64,000 nucleotides of DNA from Archangium sp. (GTDB lineage Bacteria; Myxococcota; Myxococcia; Myxococcales; Myxococcaceae), in NCBI GenBank assembly GCA_030681645.1, contig JAUXRX010000055.1, forward strand, positions 1 through 64,000, given 5' to 3'. Below are positions 50,701-60,733 of this stretch, piece by piece; the first letter of the stretch is position 1, and each line of letters begins with the position of its first letter. The translations under genes and the position numbers were made by a program. The notes beneath the pieces were generated by a model. It saw only the letters and a program-made list of their open reading frames with translations, did not search any database and had not been told where the DNA came from.

Positions 50701-51428
50701 CGCGACCCCCGCTGAGTACGTGTCTTGCGCTCCAACTTCGTCCAGTAATCGAGGCTGTGCTGCATCGCCTCGCGCGTGACCTTCTCTGCACGCTCGGGCT
50801 GCTGCTTGCGCGCGGCGTCCCCGAGCGCGTCGTAGAAGGCCGTGGAGGCCTTCCGCGCGGCGGGCGCCTCGAAATAGAGCACCGCCATCACCCGGTAGAG
50901 ATCGCCGAAGCCGTTCAAGATGAGGGTGAAGACCGGGTTCTCCGAGGCCCTGGTGAGCGCGCTGTGGAGCACCCAGTCGAACTCGGCGAAGGCCTCGGCG
51001 TTCTGCGCGGGCCGGTCTGCTTCGTTCAGCATCTTCGCGATGATCCGTGCGTTCGCCTGCACCGCGGCGCGCGCGTAGGCCGGGGCCATCGCCAGGCGCA
51101 CCTCGAGCAGGTTGCTCACGAAGCGCTCCGGCAGCGGCCCCCCGTTGCGCACCACCGCGGCGAGCACGTTGAGCCCGCCCTCGCGCCAGATGTCGCGCAC
51201 CCGCGTCGACTTGCCATGGCGCACGTCGATCCACCCGTCGCGATCGAGCCGCTGCAGCGCCTCGCGCAGGGTGGGCCGGGTGACGCCCAGCTTCAGCGCC
51301 AGCTCGCGCTCCGCCGGCAGCGTGCTGTCGGGCGGGAAGACGCGGGAGAGGATCAGGCTGACCAGTTCCCCTTCGGCGTGGGCCGCGGGCCGGCGCTGAG
51401 GTGGCAACGACGTGACTGCGGAGCGCAT
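50697..51428 (-). CDS. FadR-subfamily GntR transcriptional regulator
   Basis: A 243-residue regulator. The winged HTH (about 22-82) reads STLPAERELALKLGVTRPTLREALQRL in two pieces, followed by a helical FCD/FadR-type ligand domain (about 95-230). FadR proteins bind acyl-CoA or carboxylates. It is first in a coupled operon with agpS-like and glpD-like genes, and a GGTCAGACC palindrome sits in its own promoter, so it probably represses the operon until an acyl-CoA or lipid precursor is present. Confidence 0.9.
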   Translation of the reverse strand: MRSAVTSLPPQRRPAAHAEGELVSLILSRVFPPDSTLPAERELALKLGVTRPTLREALQRLDRDGWIDVRHGKSTRVRDIWREGGLNVLAAVVRNGGPLPERFVSNLLEVRLAMAPAYARAAVQANARIIAKMLNEADRPAQNAEAFAEFDWVLHSALTRASENPVFTLILNGFGDLYRVMAVLYFEAPAARKASTAFYDALGDAARKQQPERAEKVTREAMQHSLDYWTKLERKTRTQRGSR

Positions 51429-51438
51429 GACTCACTGC

Positions 51439-51466
51439 ATAACAGGTAAGAGGTCTGACCAGTCAA
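51439..51466 (-). promoter_or_regulatory. Promoter and FadR-type operator of the fadR-agpS-glpD operon
   Basis: On the minus strand: -35 TTGACT (51461-51466), a 16-bp spacer, -10 TGTTAT (51439-51444). The spacer begins with the operator-like GGTCAGACC (51452-51460), close to the FadR half-site pattern. Binding there would block polymerase. Confidence 0.7.
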
Positions 51467-51491
51467 GCCCTGCTCACGGTGGGCCCCTCAT

Positions 51492-52064
51492 TCAGGCCCC
51501 CGCTCCGCCGTGAACGGCGCGCCACGCGCGCAGCGAGTATTGCAGCCCCGCGCCCAGGCCGAGCGCGCCGCACACGAGCGTGAGCGGCAGCCACCCCGCC
51601 TCCCAGTTCCACAACACCGCCGCGAAGAGCGCGAACTGGGCCACGGTGGTGGCCTTGCCCAGCAGCATCGCGCGCCACGGAATGCCGCCCTTGCGCAGGC
51701 GGGGCACGGCGAAGCGGGCGATCACCAGCGGCAGCAGCACCACTTCCCGCGTCGACGCCACCAGCGCCATCCACACCGGCGGCTGCTGCGCCACCCACAC
51801 GGCCACCAGCAGCGACACGATGAAGGTCTTGTCGCAGAGGGGGTCGAGCCACGCGCCCATGCTCTCGGCCGCCGCGCCCGACCGCCGGGCGAAGAAGCCG
51901 TCGAGCCAGTCAGACACCGCCGCCACCACCATCAACACCAGCAGCCAGGTCACGTTGGCCGGCGCCACCCAGATGAGCGCCGCGAGCGGCACGCGCAGCA
52001 AGGTGAGCAGGTTGGGCAGAGTGCCCAGCTCACGAAGCAACGGTCTGGTGGTCGTCGGCGCCAT
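51492..52064 (-). CDS. CDP-alcohol phosphatidyltransferase family protein
   Basis: A 190-residue membrane protein with about five helices. The family signature appears as DWLDGFFARRSGAAAESMG then AWLDPLCDK, including the metal-binding aspartates. Such enzymes link a CDP-diacylglycerol or CDP-alkyl lipid with glycerol phosphate, serine or inositol; it is most like PgsA. Its position next to the ether-lipid operon suggests a shared lipid function, but it lies on its own transcript beyond the fadR promoter. ATG at 52064. Confidence 0.88.
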   Translation of the reverse strand: MAPTTTRPLLRELGTLPNLLTLLRVPLAALIWVAPANVTWLLVLMVVAAVSDWLDGFFARRSGAAAESMGAWLDPLCDKTFIVSLLVAVWVAQQPPVWMALVASTREVVLLPLVIARFAVPRLRKGGIPWRAMLLGKATTVAQFALFAAVLWNWEAGWLPLTLVCGALGLGAGLQYSLRAWRAVHGGAGA

Positions 52065-52113
52065 CTCCTGCCAGCTTGCTCCTGAAACGGTGCCCGCGGC
52101 CAACACTGGAGTG

Positions 52114-52119
52114 TAGGTT
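52114..52119 (+). promoter_or_regulatory. Putative -10 element 7 nt before the GspE-like gene
   Basis: TAGGTT followed by seven bases and the ATG at 52127. No Shine-Dalgarno site. Confidence 0.45.
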
Positions 52120-52126
52120 CCCGGGC

Positions 52127-53611
52127 ATGCCGCTGAGCACCCGCATCTTTTTCGCGATGACGGTCGCGTCGCTCTTCACGGCGATCCTCGTGCTGGTGGT
52201 GCCCGACCTGCCCGGCATCGGCCCGCCTCCGAAGCTCGACGACGCGCTCGGCTGGCTCACCGGCGCCGTGACCCAGCCGCTCTTCGTCGGCCCGTTCGGC
52301 CTCGCGCTGGTCCTCTACGGCTGGGTGAAGACGCGCCCCCTGGCGCAGTCGCGCATTCGCGAGAGCCACGCGCTCACCCCGCTCGCCGCCGGCCTGAGCC
52401 GCGCGCAGAAGCTCGAGGCGACCCGCACCGCCTTCGCCACGCTCACGCCCAACGCCGACGGCCTGGTGCTGGCCGAGCTGATGGTGCACGCGGGCGTGCG
52501 CGTGGGGGCGAGCGACATTCACCTCCACCCGGTGGCCGACGGGGCGACCGTGGTGCTGCGCATCGACGGCGCGCTCGAGCCGCTCGGGGTGGTCAACGCG
52601 CAACAATACGGCCTGCTGATCAACCGCCTCAAGGTGCTCGGCCGCCTCGCGCACTACGTCACCGACCGGCCGCAAGACGGCCAGTTCAGCCTCACCACGC
52701 CCGACGGCGACGCGGAGGTGCGCATCTCGCTGCTCCCCACCCAACACGGCGAGAAGGCGGTGATGCGCCTGGCGGGCCTGGCCAGCAAGGGTCCGCGCCT
52801 CGACGATCTCAACCTCCCCGAGTCGGTGCGGCTGCAGCTGACCCGCCTGCTCGACAAGCCCCAGGGGCTGCTCTTCTTCACCGGCCCCACCGGCAGCGGC
52901 AAGACCACCAGCATCTACGCCTCGGTGGCGCACCTGCAGCAACACCGCGGCGCGCTCGCGCAGATCGCCACCATCGAAGACCCCATCGAGTTCTCCCTCG
53001 AGGGCGCGGCGCAGACGCAGGTCAACCGCGCGGCGGGCCTCGACTTCGCCACCGGCCTGCGCGCGCTCCTGCGGCAGGACCCCAACGTGCTGGTGGTGGG
53101 CGAGATCCGCGACGCCGAGACCGCGCGCATCGCCACGCAGGCCGCGCTCACCGGCCACCTCATCCTCACCACCGTGCACGCCGACTCTTCGGCCGGCGTC
53201 TTCAACCGACTGCTCGAGATGGGCGTCGAGCCCCCGGTGCTGGCCTCGGTCTCGCTCGGCGCGTTCTCCCAGCGGCTGCTGCGCCGGTTGTGCCCGCATT
53301 GCCGCCGCCCCGAAGAGCCGACCGGCGAGCAACGGCTTCGCCTCGAGGAGGTCGGCGCGGCGAAGACCGGCTACTCGTCTTCGGACGGCTGCGAGCAGTG
53401 CGGCGGCACGGGCGTGCTGGGCCGGGTGGCGGTGTTCGAGGTGCTGATCATGACGGACGAGCTGCGAGAAGAACTCAAGAAGGCGCCCAACACGCAGCAG
53501 CTGATCACCCTCGCCGCGAGCCAGGGCCTGGTGCCGCTGCGGGTGGCCGCGCTCAAGCGCGCGCAGGCCGGTGACGTGTCGCTGGCCGAAGCCCTGCGGG
53601 TGTCCGAATGA
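52127..53611 (+). CDS. Membrane-anchored GspE/PilB-type secretion ATPase
   Basis: A 494-residue AAA+ ATPase of the T2SS/T4P class. Walker A is GPTGSGKTT, the Asp box is IATIEDPIE, Walker B LVVGEIRD, and the His box LTTVHADS. The zinc tetracysteine is CPHC and CEQCG. Unlike PilB/GspE, it starts with two hydrophobic segments (about 5-25 and 45-67) in place of the usual N1 domain. No other T2SS or T4P genes are adjacent; only a PEGA membrane protein follows with a 4-bp overlap. ATG at 52127 lies 7 bases after TAGGTT. Confidence 0.9.
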   Translation: MPLSTRIFFAMTVASLFTAILVLVVPDLPGIGPPPKLDDALGWLTGAVTQPLFVGPFGLALVLYGWVKTRPLAQSRIRESHALTPLAAGLSRAQKLEATRTAFATLTPNADGLVLAELMVHAGVRVGASDIHLHPVADGATVVLRIDGALEPLGVVNAQQYGLLINRLKVLGRLAHYVTDRPQDGQFSLTTPDGDAEVRISLLPTQHGEKAVMRLAGLASKGPRLDDLNLPESVRLQLTRLLDKPQGLLFFTGPTGSGKTTSIYASVAHLQQHRGALAQIATIEDPIEFSLEGAAQTQVNRAAGLDFATGLRALLRQDPNVLVVGEIRDAETARIATQAALTGHLILTTVHADSSAGVFNRLLEMGVEPPVLASVSLGAFSQRLLRRLCPHCRRPEEPTGEQRLRLEEVGAAKTGYSSSDGCEQCGGTGVLGRVAVFEVLIMTDELREELKKAPNTQQLITLAASQGLVPLRVAALKRAQAGDVSLAEALRVSE

Positions 53612-54045
53612 AGCCCACGACATCGGCGGCGCCCCGCCCGCGCAGGGCGACCCCGGCGGAGCTCGGCGCGGCGGTGTGCTTCTTCCTCGCCACCCTCGTG
53701 CTCACCGGCACCCTGCTGCAGCACCGGCTGGCGCAGCGGCAGGACCCGGTGAAGGACGACCCCCTCGCGGGCACCGTCATCGTGCCCTCGGTGGCGCAGG
53801 AAGGCGTGGTGGTGACGCCGGGCAGGGGCCGCCTGCTCTTCGTCGACAGCACCCCCGGCGGTGCGGCCGTGCGGCTCGACGGGGCGGCGCGCGGTGAGAC
53901 TCCGTTCTCCACCGACTTCGCCTGCCAGGAAGGTCAGCCCGCGGTGCTCGAGCTCGAGAAGGCCGGCTACCGCCCCTCGCGCTTCGAGCTCGACTGCGTG
54001 AGCGGCTCGACGCGCGTGTCGGCGACCTTGAAGAGGGCTCGCTGA
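53608..54045 (+). CDS. Membrane protein with PEGA domain
   Basis: A 145-residue protein with one membrane helix (about 18-37) and a C-terminal PEGA-type domain (about 70-140): RLLFVDSTPGGAAVRLDGAARGETPF, then ELEKAGYRPSRFELD (in parts). PEGA domains are small extracytoplasmic beta folds common in myxobacterial kinases and surface-layer proteins. It overlaps the GspE-like ATPase by 4 bp and probably forms a membrane complex with it. Confidence 0.82.
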   Translation: MKPTTSAAPRPRRATPAELGAAVCFFLATLVLTGTLLQHRLAQRQDPVKDDPLAGTVIVPSVAQEGVVVTPGRGRLLFVDSTPGGAAVRLDGAARGETPFSTDFACQEGQPAVLELEKAGYRPSRFELDCVSGSTRVSATLKRAR

Positions 54046-54139
54046 CCCGAAGCGCAGCGCCGGCCCACGCGCCAGTGCATCAGTTAGGGTGCGGCCCATG
54101 CTGCATACCGCGAGCGATCCTCGGGCTGAGGTTGACCTG

Positions 54140-57100
54140 ATGCGTCGATTGGCGCTGCTGGTGATGAGCGTCGCGCTCACCGGCTGCTTCGACCTCGCGC
54201 TCCCGGGGCAACCCGGGCCGGGGACGATTCAGGGCAGGCTGGTCTACCAGGTGCCGGGTCAGCGGCTGCTCCTGCCGGCGGCGGGCGCGCAGGTCGAGCT
54301 GCTGAGCTCCTCGCTGACGGCCACCGCGGACGGCGATGGCCGCTTTCTCCTCGAGGGCCTCACGGTCACCGGCGGCGTGGTGCTGGCCCGCTTCGATCTC
54401 GAGGGCGACGGCGCCTTCGAGCGCCAGCGCGCGCTCGACCTGCGCGAGCTGAAGGCCGGCGCCGGCCGCGACGTGGCGCTGGGCGAGGTGGTGCTCAACC
54501 GCAACGCCGCCGCCACCGGCCGGGTGCGCCGGGGGGACGTAGCGGGGCCGGGCGGTCACGGAGGCATCTCGGTCTTCGTGCCCGAGCTCGGCTTTCAGAC
54601 GTACTCCGGCGACAACGGCGACTGGGTCCTCGAGGAGCTCCCCGAGGGCACCCTGCCCGTCGCCTTCTTCGCGCGCGGCTACGCGCCGCAGGCCTTCGAG
54701 CTGACCTCGACCTCGGCGAGCCCGGGGCGGCTGCGCGAGGTGAGCCTTTCGCCCTCGGCGGTGAGCGGTGACGCGACGGCGACCGGCCTGGTCACGCTGA
54801 GCAGCGGAGAGGCGCTGCCCGGAGTGAGCGTGCGCGCCCTCAGCTTCGAGCTGACCCGGACGGTGACGAGCAGCGAAGGGGGCGAGGTGGTGTTCAGCGC
54901 CGTGACGCCGGGCGTCTATTCACTGGCCTACGAGAAGGCCGGCTTCGAGACGGTGGTGTTGCGCTCGGTGCTGCTCGCCCCGGGGGAAAACGCGCTGCAG
55001 CCGGTCTCGCTGCGCGAGGGCACGTCGGTGCCGTGGGTGTCGGACTTCGAGCTTCCCGATGGGGGACTGGCCGACGGCGGCATGGCCTTCTGCCTGGGCC
55101 AGTGTGCCGCGGGCTTCGGGTGCACCTCCACCGGCAGCTGCCGCAGCGCCGGCTGCGAGAGCCAGAGCTGCGCGTTGTGCTCGAAGGGGCGCTGCCTCGA
55201 GCCGCAGTGCGCGGGCGGCCCCACCTGCGCCCCGGGTGAGGTGTGTGAAGCGGGGGCGTGCGTGCCGCTCGAGTGTGCCGGCGTGTCGTGCCCCGCGGGC
55301 CGCTGCGTGAGCGGGGGCTCGTGCCTGCCCACGCAGTGCACGTCGCTGACCTGCGCGCCGGGGCTGGTGTGTTCGGCAGAGCGCTGCGTTCACCCCCAGT
55401 GCGTGGGGAAGGCCTGCCCCACGGGCACGCTCTGCGCCGAGGGCTCGTGCCTGCCGCGCGCCAGCACGCTCACCACCTGCGCCGCGGGCTTCGTGCGCAA
55501 GGACGGGACCTGCGTCGAGGCGGTGTGCCAGGGCGCGGCGTGCGCGGCCGGGGCGAGCTGCCGGGGCGGGGCCTGCGTGGCCGAGGGCCTCTTCGCCGCG
55601 GGCATCGTGGGGCCGCGGGCCGACCTCAACCTCTGGGAGTCCGTGCTCGCCGCCAACCTCGACGGCACCTGGCGGCGGCTCAACGTGACGGCGTTGCCGA
55701 AGGTGCGCCAGCTCGCCTTCAGCCTCGACGGGCGCTGGCTCTTCGCCGTCGGCGAAGACGACACCCTGCGCCGCTCGCTGGACGGCATCACCTGGACCAC
55801 GGTGTGGACGGGGACGCTCACCAGCGGCGGCCTGCTCAAGTCGATCGCCGTGTTCCCCGACGGGCAGCTCTACGGCGCGGTGGTGGGCGGCTACGGGAGC
55901 GGGCTGACCCGGGTGATCCGCAGCGCGGACGACGGCTCGAGCTGGGCGACGGCGGCGCGGCCGATCGGCAACTTCAACGGCGATCCTGATCTCTACAGCG
56001 TCGCCCCTCCCGACCTCATGAGCTACTTCAACGCCACGCAGTGCTGTCAGAGCCGCGCGGTGCAGCGCTTCGATGGCGGCGTGCTGATGCAGGGCCTGGG
56101 CGCCGCGCCCCGGCTCGTCTTCGACCCGCAGGGCTTCGGCCCCACGCTCGTCGCCGAGGCCAGCCTGCTGTTCCTCGACGGAGGGGTCTCGGGCCCGGTG
56201 AGCACGGGCCTGGGCGCCGTCGTCTATTCCGAGGCGCCGCGCACCTTCATCTGGGCGGCCTCGGCCCAATCGGTGTGGAAGTCGCCCGACCACGGCCTCG
56301 CGTGGGGGAGCCGGAGCACCGCGACGCCGGCCTCACTCGACCTCACCTCGCTGGTGCAGGGCGTCGATGGCACCCTGTACGCAGGCAACAGGAAGGGGAC
56401 GCCGTCGCTGCTCGCGTCGGTCGACGATGGCGAGACGTGGCTGCCGATCGCCCCCGAGCTCGCGCGCGACCCGGGGCTGAGCGATCGCTACGACACCTGG
56501 CAGCCCGACGCGTCGTACGGCTACCAGGCCCTCGTGATTCCCACCCAGCCCAACGGCTTCTTCTACGAGAAGGGCCCGGTGCTGGGGCGGAGCACCGTCG
56601 AGCCGCAGTGGTCCGTCGACGGAGGCGTCACCGTCGACGCGCAGGGAGCGTCGTGGGCCGCGCACCCGGTGCTGGCGCTGCGGGTGAGCGCGCTGGCCTC
56701 GAGATCGTGCAGCCTCGGCACGCTGCGCTGCGGCGGCGCCTGCGTGGACGTCGCGGTCGATGCGGCCCACTGCGGCGCGTGTGGGAACGCGTGCCCGGGC
56801 CCGGCGGCGTGCGTGCGGGGGGCCTGCGAGACGGTGGCCCAGGCCGCGACGGTGGCGGGGTGCGCCGACGGCACCCGCGAGGGCTTCATCGACCTCGAGT
56901 CATCCCCCGCGCTCGCGGCGTGCGCGGGCAGCTATGCGGGGGCGCTCACCGACCCGGGCGCCGACCTGCTCTGCGCGCCGGGCTGGCACGTCTGCCGCCA
57001 CGACGATCCACCGGCGCGCGCGGTGACCTTCGCCGAGGCGACGGGCTTTCCGGGTTGTTTCGCGATGCGCGCTTCCACGGACGACGGCGACGGCTGCGAG

Positions 57101-57334
57101 CCGCTCGACTGCTCGTCGCCCTCGCGCGACGACCTCGCGGGCATGGGCGCGGGCTGCGCGCAGCTCTCGGGCGTCTCCCGGCCGCCGTCGACGGTGACGA
57201 CGGCCGGCGGTTGCCTCGCAGACCGGGGGATCATCAACACCCAGTGCTGCTCGGTCTCGATCCCTGCGCCGGGCCGGCCAGCCGGGTGCCCGCAGCGGGG
57301 CGAAGCGGGCGTGCTCTGCTGCGCGGGGCCCTGA
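54140..57334 (+). CDS. Large Cys-rich surface lipoprotein
   Basis: A 1064-residue protein with lipobox LTGC (Cys16). Residues about 30-300 form carboxypeptidase-regulatory-like (CarboxypepD_reg) beta-sandwich repeats (GDGRFLLEGLTV, SGDNGDWVLEELPEG). About 315-470 are Cys-rich units (CxxGxxCxxG type, for example ECAGVSCPAGRCVSG). About 475-800 look like a BNR/sialidase-type propeller (SADDGSSWATA, SVDDGETWLPI). The end (about 820-1064) has CGACGNACPG-type and further Cys motifs. This domain set is typical of myxobacterial outer-surface adhesin-like proteins. The start is 54140 with a GAGG site; an in-frame ATG at 54098, 7 bases after TAGGGT, would add 14 residues. Confidence 0.85.
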   Translation: MRRLALLVMSVALTGCFDLALPGQPGPGTIQGRLVYQVPGQRLLLPAAGAQVELLSSSLTATADGDGRFLLEGLTVTGGVVLARFDLEGDGAFERQRALDLRELKAGAGRDVALGEVVLNRNAAATGRVRRGDVAGPGGHGGISVFVPELGFQTYSGDNGDWVLEELPEGTLPVAFFARGYAPQAFELTSTSASPGRLREVSLSPSAVSGDATATGLVTLSSGEALPGVSVRALSFELTRTVTSSEGGEVVFSAVTPGVYSLAYEKAGFETVVLRSVLLAPGENALQPVSLREGTSVPWVSDFELPDGGLADGGMAFCLGQCAAGFGCTSTGSCRSAGCESQSCALCSKGRCLEPQCAGGPTCAPGEVCEAGACVPLECAGVSCPAGRCVSGGSCLPTQCTSLTCAPGLVCSAERCVHPQCVGKACPTGTLCAEGSCLPRASTLTTCAAGFVRKDGTCVEAVCQGAACAAGASCRGGACVAEGLFAAGIVGPRADLNLWESVLAANLDGTWRRLNVTALPKVRQLAFSLDGRWLFAVGEDDTLRRSLDGITWTTVWTGTLTSGGLLKSIAVFPDGQLYGAVVGGYGSGLTRVIRSADDGSSWATAARPIGNFNGDPDLYSVAPPDLMSYFNATQCCQSRAVQRFDGGVLMQGLGAAPRLVFDPQGFGPTLVAEASLLFLDGGVSGPVSTGLGAVVYSEAPRTFIWAASAQSVWKSPDHGLAWGSRSTATPASLDLTSLVQGVDGTLYAGNRKGTPSLLASVDDGETWLPIAPELARDPGLSDRYDTWQPDASYGYQALVIPTQPNGFFYEKGPVLGRSTVEPQWSVDGGVTVDAQGASWAAHPVLALRVSALASRSCSLGTLRCGGACVDVAVDAAHCGACGNACPGPAACVRGACETVAQAATVAGCADGTREGFIDLESSPALAACAGSYAGALTDPGADLLCAPGWHVCRHDDPPARAVTFAEATGFPGCFAMRASTDDGDGCEPLDCSSPSRDDLAGMGAGCAQLSGVSRPPSTVTTAGGCLADRGIINTQCCSVSIPAPGRPAGCPQRGEAGVLCCAGP

Positions 57335-57388
57335 GCGATTCAACGGAGCCTGGTGGGAGCTGAGTTGGTACTGGAGCGTCCCGTCCGT

Positions 57389-57600
57389 CTTCGCCTCGAG
57401 CTCGAGCCGATCGTCGACTGAGCGGACCCCGGGGACGTGATGGGCCAACCGGACCGCGGCGATCTCGTCCCACTTGGAGTGGATGGTGCCCGTCAGCATG
57501 ACGCGCCATTCTTCACCGAGGTGGTGATGCCTTCGTATTCAGCCCGGTCCTCGTAGGCGAGGGCGAGGTCGCGGCTGAAGGGCCAGCTGACGCCCTGGCC
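57389..57600 (-). pseudogene. Frameshifted BON-domain remnant
   Basis: Two minus-strand frames together encode a BON-like segment. Frame one gives RDLALAYEDRAEYEGITTSVKNG then stops near 57490; frame two gives EEWRVMLTGTIHSKWDEI, AAVRLAHHVPGVRSVDDRLELEAK. The join around 57505 needs a one- or two-base shift. Beyond 57389 frame two runs on antisense to the lipoprotein gene without a natural end. BON domains bind membranes or phospholipid. No intact copy is nearby. Confidence 0.55.
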
Positions 57601-57604
57601 TGCG

Positions 57605-58166
57605 TCAGCGGGGCCGCGCAGGGGGTGGCGCCGTGGCGAGGCCGACGATGGCCACGGCAGTGCCCGCGGTGACCACGCCGAGCGCGCCCCAGAACCACCA
57701 TCGCGTGGTGATGGGGTGGGCGGCCCAGTCGGCCTGCAGGGCGCGCTCGAGCTCGAGCCTGCGGGAGGCCGCGAGCGCGTCGTACCTGGCGATGGCGAGC
57801 CGGGTCTTCTCCAGCTCCAGCCGTTGAACGCCCACCACCCGCAGCTGCTCGAGCTCGAGCCGGCGGAGCAGCACCCCGGTCTCCTCCACCAGCGCCGGAG
57901 ATGGCTTCGTCTCGAGGAACCGGCCCAGGTAGAAGCTCGCCTTGTCGAGGTGGCCCGCCAGGCGATGGCTCTGGCCGAGGTTGAACAGCAGCCCCGGCGC
58001 GGGCTTGAGCCGGTACGCCTCTTCGAAGTGGTCGATGGCGGAGGTGAAGTCGTTGCGCTCGAAGGCCTTGCGTCCCTCGGCCGCCGCGACGCGCGCCCCG
58101 GCGAGGTCCTCGGCGCGCCCGGGCCCTGCCCAGGCCAGGCCGAGCCACAGGGTGACGGCCAGCCGC

Positions 58167-58189
<23 letters not shown>
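57605..58189 (-). CDS. Exported TPR protein with C-terminal membrane anchor
   Basis: A 194-residue protein. A signal peptide (about 1-26) is followed by TPR units (GRKAFERNDFTSAIDHFEEAY, LLFNLGQSHRLAGHLDKAS), a helical linker rich in Leu/Glu/Arg, and a membrane helix near the C-terminus (FWGALGVVTAGTAVAIVGLAT). Its start overlaps the end of the Ser/Thr kinase gene by 23 bp, so it is coupled to the kinase. It could be an extracytoplasmic partner of the kinase. Confidence 0.78.
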
Positions 58190-59450
<1,261 letters not shown>

Positions 59451-59668
59451 GCTGGCTCCCTTCGCGCTTCGCCGGCGCGTCATCAGGGAGCGCCCGCATC
59501 GTTCCGGTTCTGCTGAGCAGCTTTCGGGCCGACCCGGGGACTCCGACTTCGGGGCGCTTGCGTCGCGCGTTCCCTGCGCCCTGAAGGATTTGCGCTCACG
59601 CAGACCGAACTTGCGTGGAGGACGTTCGTGCCAGCGTAGAGGACCGCCGGTTGATCGCCCGCATCGGT

Positions 59669-59674
59669 TAGGCT
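59669..59674 (+). promoter_or_regulatory. Putative -10 element 7 nt before transaldolase
   Basis: TAGGCT followed by seven bases and the ATG at 59682. No Shine-Dalgarno site. It lies in the 231-bp divergent region 59451-59681, which otherwise shows no gene. Confidence 0.5.
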
Positions 59675-59681
59675 GCGCGCC

Positions 59682-60641
59682 ATGGCTACCTTCCTCGAAC
59701 AGCTCAAGGCCGTCACCGTCGTCGTCGCCGACACCGGTGACTTCGAGTCGATCCAGAAGTTCCGCCCGCGTGACGCGACGACCAACCCCTCGCTGATCGC
59801 GTCTGCCGCGGCGATGCCGCAGTACCAGACGCTCGTGGCCGCCGCGCTCGACTGGGCGAAGAAGGACAGCGCCGACCCTTCGAAGCCCGCGGTGGCGAAG
59901 CGCGCCGTCGACCGGCTCGCGGTCGAGTTCGGCATGGAGATCCTCAAGGTGGTGCCGGGTCGCGTCAGCACCGAGGTCGACGCGCGGCTCTCGTACGACA
60001 CCGACCAGAGCATCGCCAAGGCGCGCGAGCTGATCGCGATGTACGCGAAGGCGGGCATCGGCAAGGAGCGCATCTTGATCAAGCTCGCCTCGACCTGGGA
60101 GGGCATCAAGGCCGCCGAGGTGCTCGAGCGCGAGGGCATTCACTGCAACCTGACGCTGCTGTTCGGCTTCCACCAGGCCGTGGCGTGCGCCGAGGCGAAG
60201 GTGACGCTGATCTCGCCGTTCGTCGGGCGCATCCTCGACTGGCACGTGAAGAACTCGGGCAAGACCAGCTACGCGCCCGCGGAAGACCCCGGGGTCATCT
60301 CGGTGACGAAGATCTACAACTACTACAAGGCCCACGGGTACAAGACCGAGGTGATGGGCGCGAGCTTCCGCAACGTCGGGGAGATCACCGAGCTCGCCGG
60401 CTGCGACCTGCTCACCATCGCGCCGAAGCTGCTGGCCGAGCTCGAGGGCATGACGGGCACCCTTGCCCGCAAGCTCAACGGGGCCGGCGCGTCGCAGGAG
60501 AAGCTCAGCCTCGACAGGGCGGCGTTCGATCGCCTGCACGCGGAAGATCGCATGGCCAACGACAAGCTGAAGGAAGGCATCGACGGGTTCGCCAAGGCGA
60601 TCACCGACCTGGAGAAGTCGCTCGAGGCCAGGCTGAGCTGA
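59682..60641 (+). CDS. tal: Transaldolase
   Basis: A 319-residue class I transaldolase of the TalB length class. The Schiff-base lysine is Lys134 in ILIKLASTWEG, matching Lys132 of E. coli TalB; Asp17 (VVADTGD) and the ATTNPSLI motif (32-39) are also conserved. It moves a dihydroxyacetone unit between sedoheptulose-7-phosphate and glyceraldehyde-3-phosphate in the non-oxidative pentose phosphate pathway. Single-gene unit. Confidence 0.97.
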   Translation: MATFLEQLKAVTVVVADTGDFESIQKFRPRDATTNPSLIASAAAMPQYQTLVAAALDWAKKDSADPSKPAVAKRAVDRLAVEFGMEILKVVPGRVSTEVDARLSYDTDQSIAKARELIAMYAKAGIGKERILIKLASTWEGIKAAEVLEREGIHCNLTLLFGFHQAVACAEAKVTLISPFVGRILDWHVKNSGKTSYAPAEDPGVISVTKIYNYYKAHGYKTEVMGASFRNVGEITELAGCDLLTIAPKLLAELEGMTGTLARKLNGAGASQEKLSLDRAAFDRLHAEDRMANDKLKEGIDGFAKAITDLEKSLEARLS

Positions 60642-60733
60642 CCGGAGCGCAGTCAGGGGCTGCGGGAGCGACACGCAGGCGCATGGACCTGAGTGTGCCC
60701 GGAGGCCGGAAAAGCTTCATGGCCGGGTGAAAG

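Noticed and set aside
59451..59681. RNA gene in the largest true gap
   Set aside because: No tRNA cloverleaf, riboswitch-like pairing or conserved motif could be seen.
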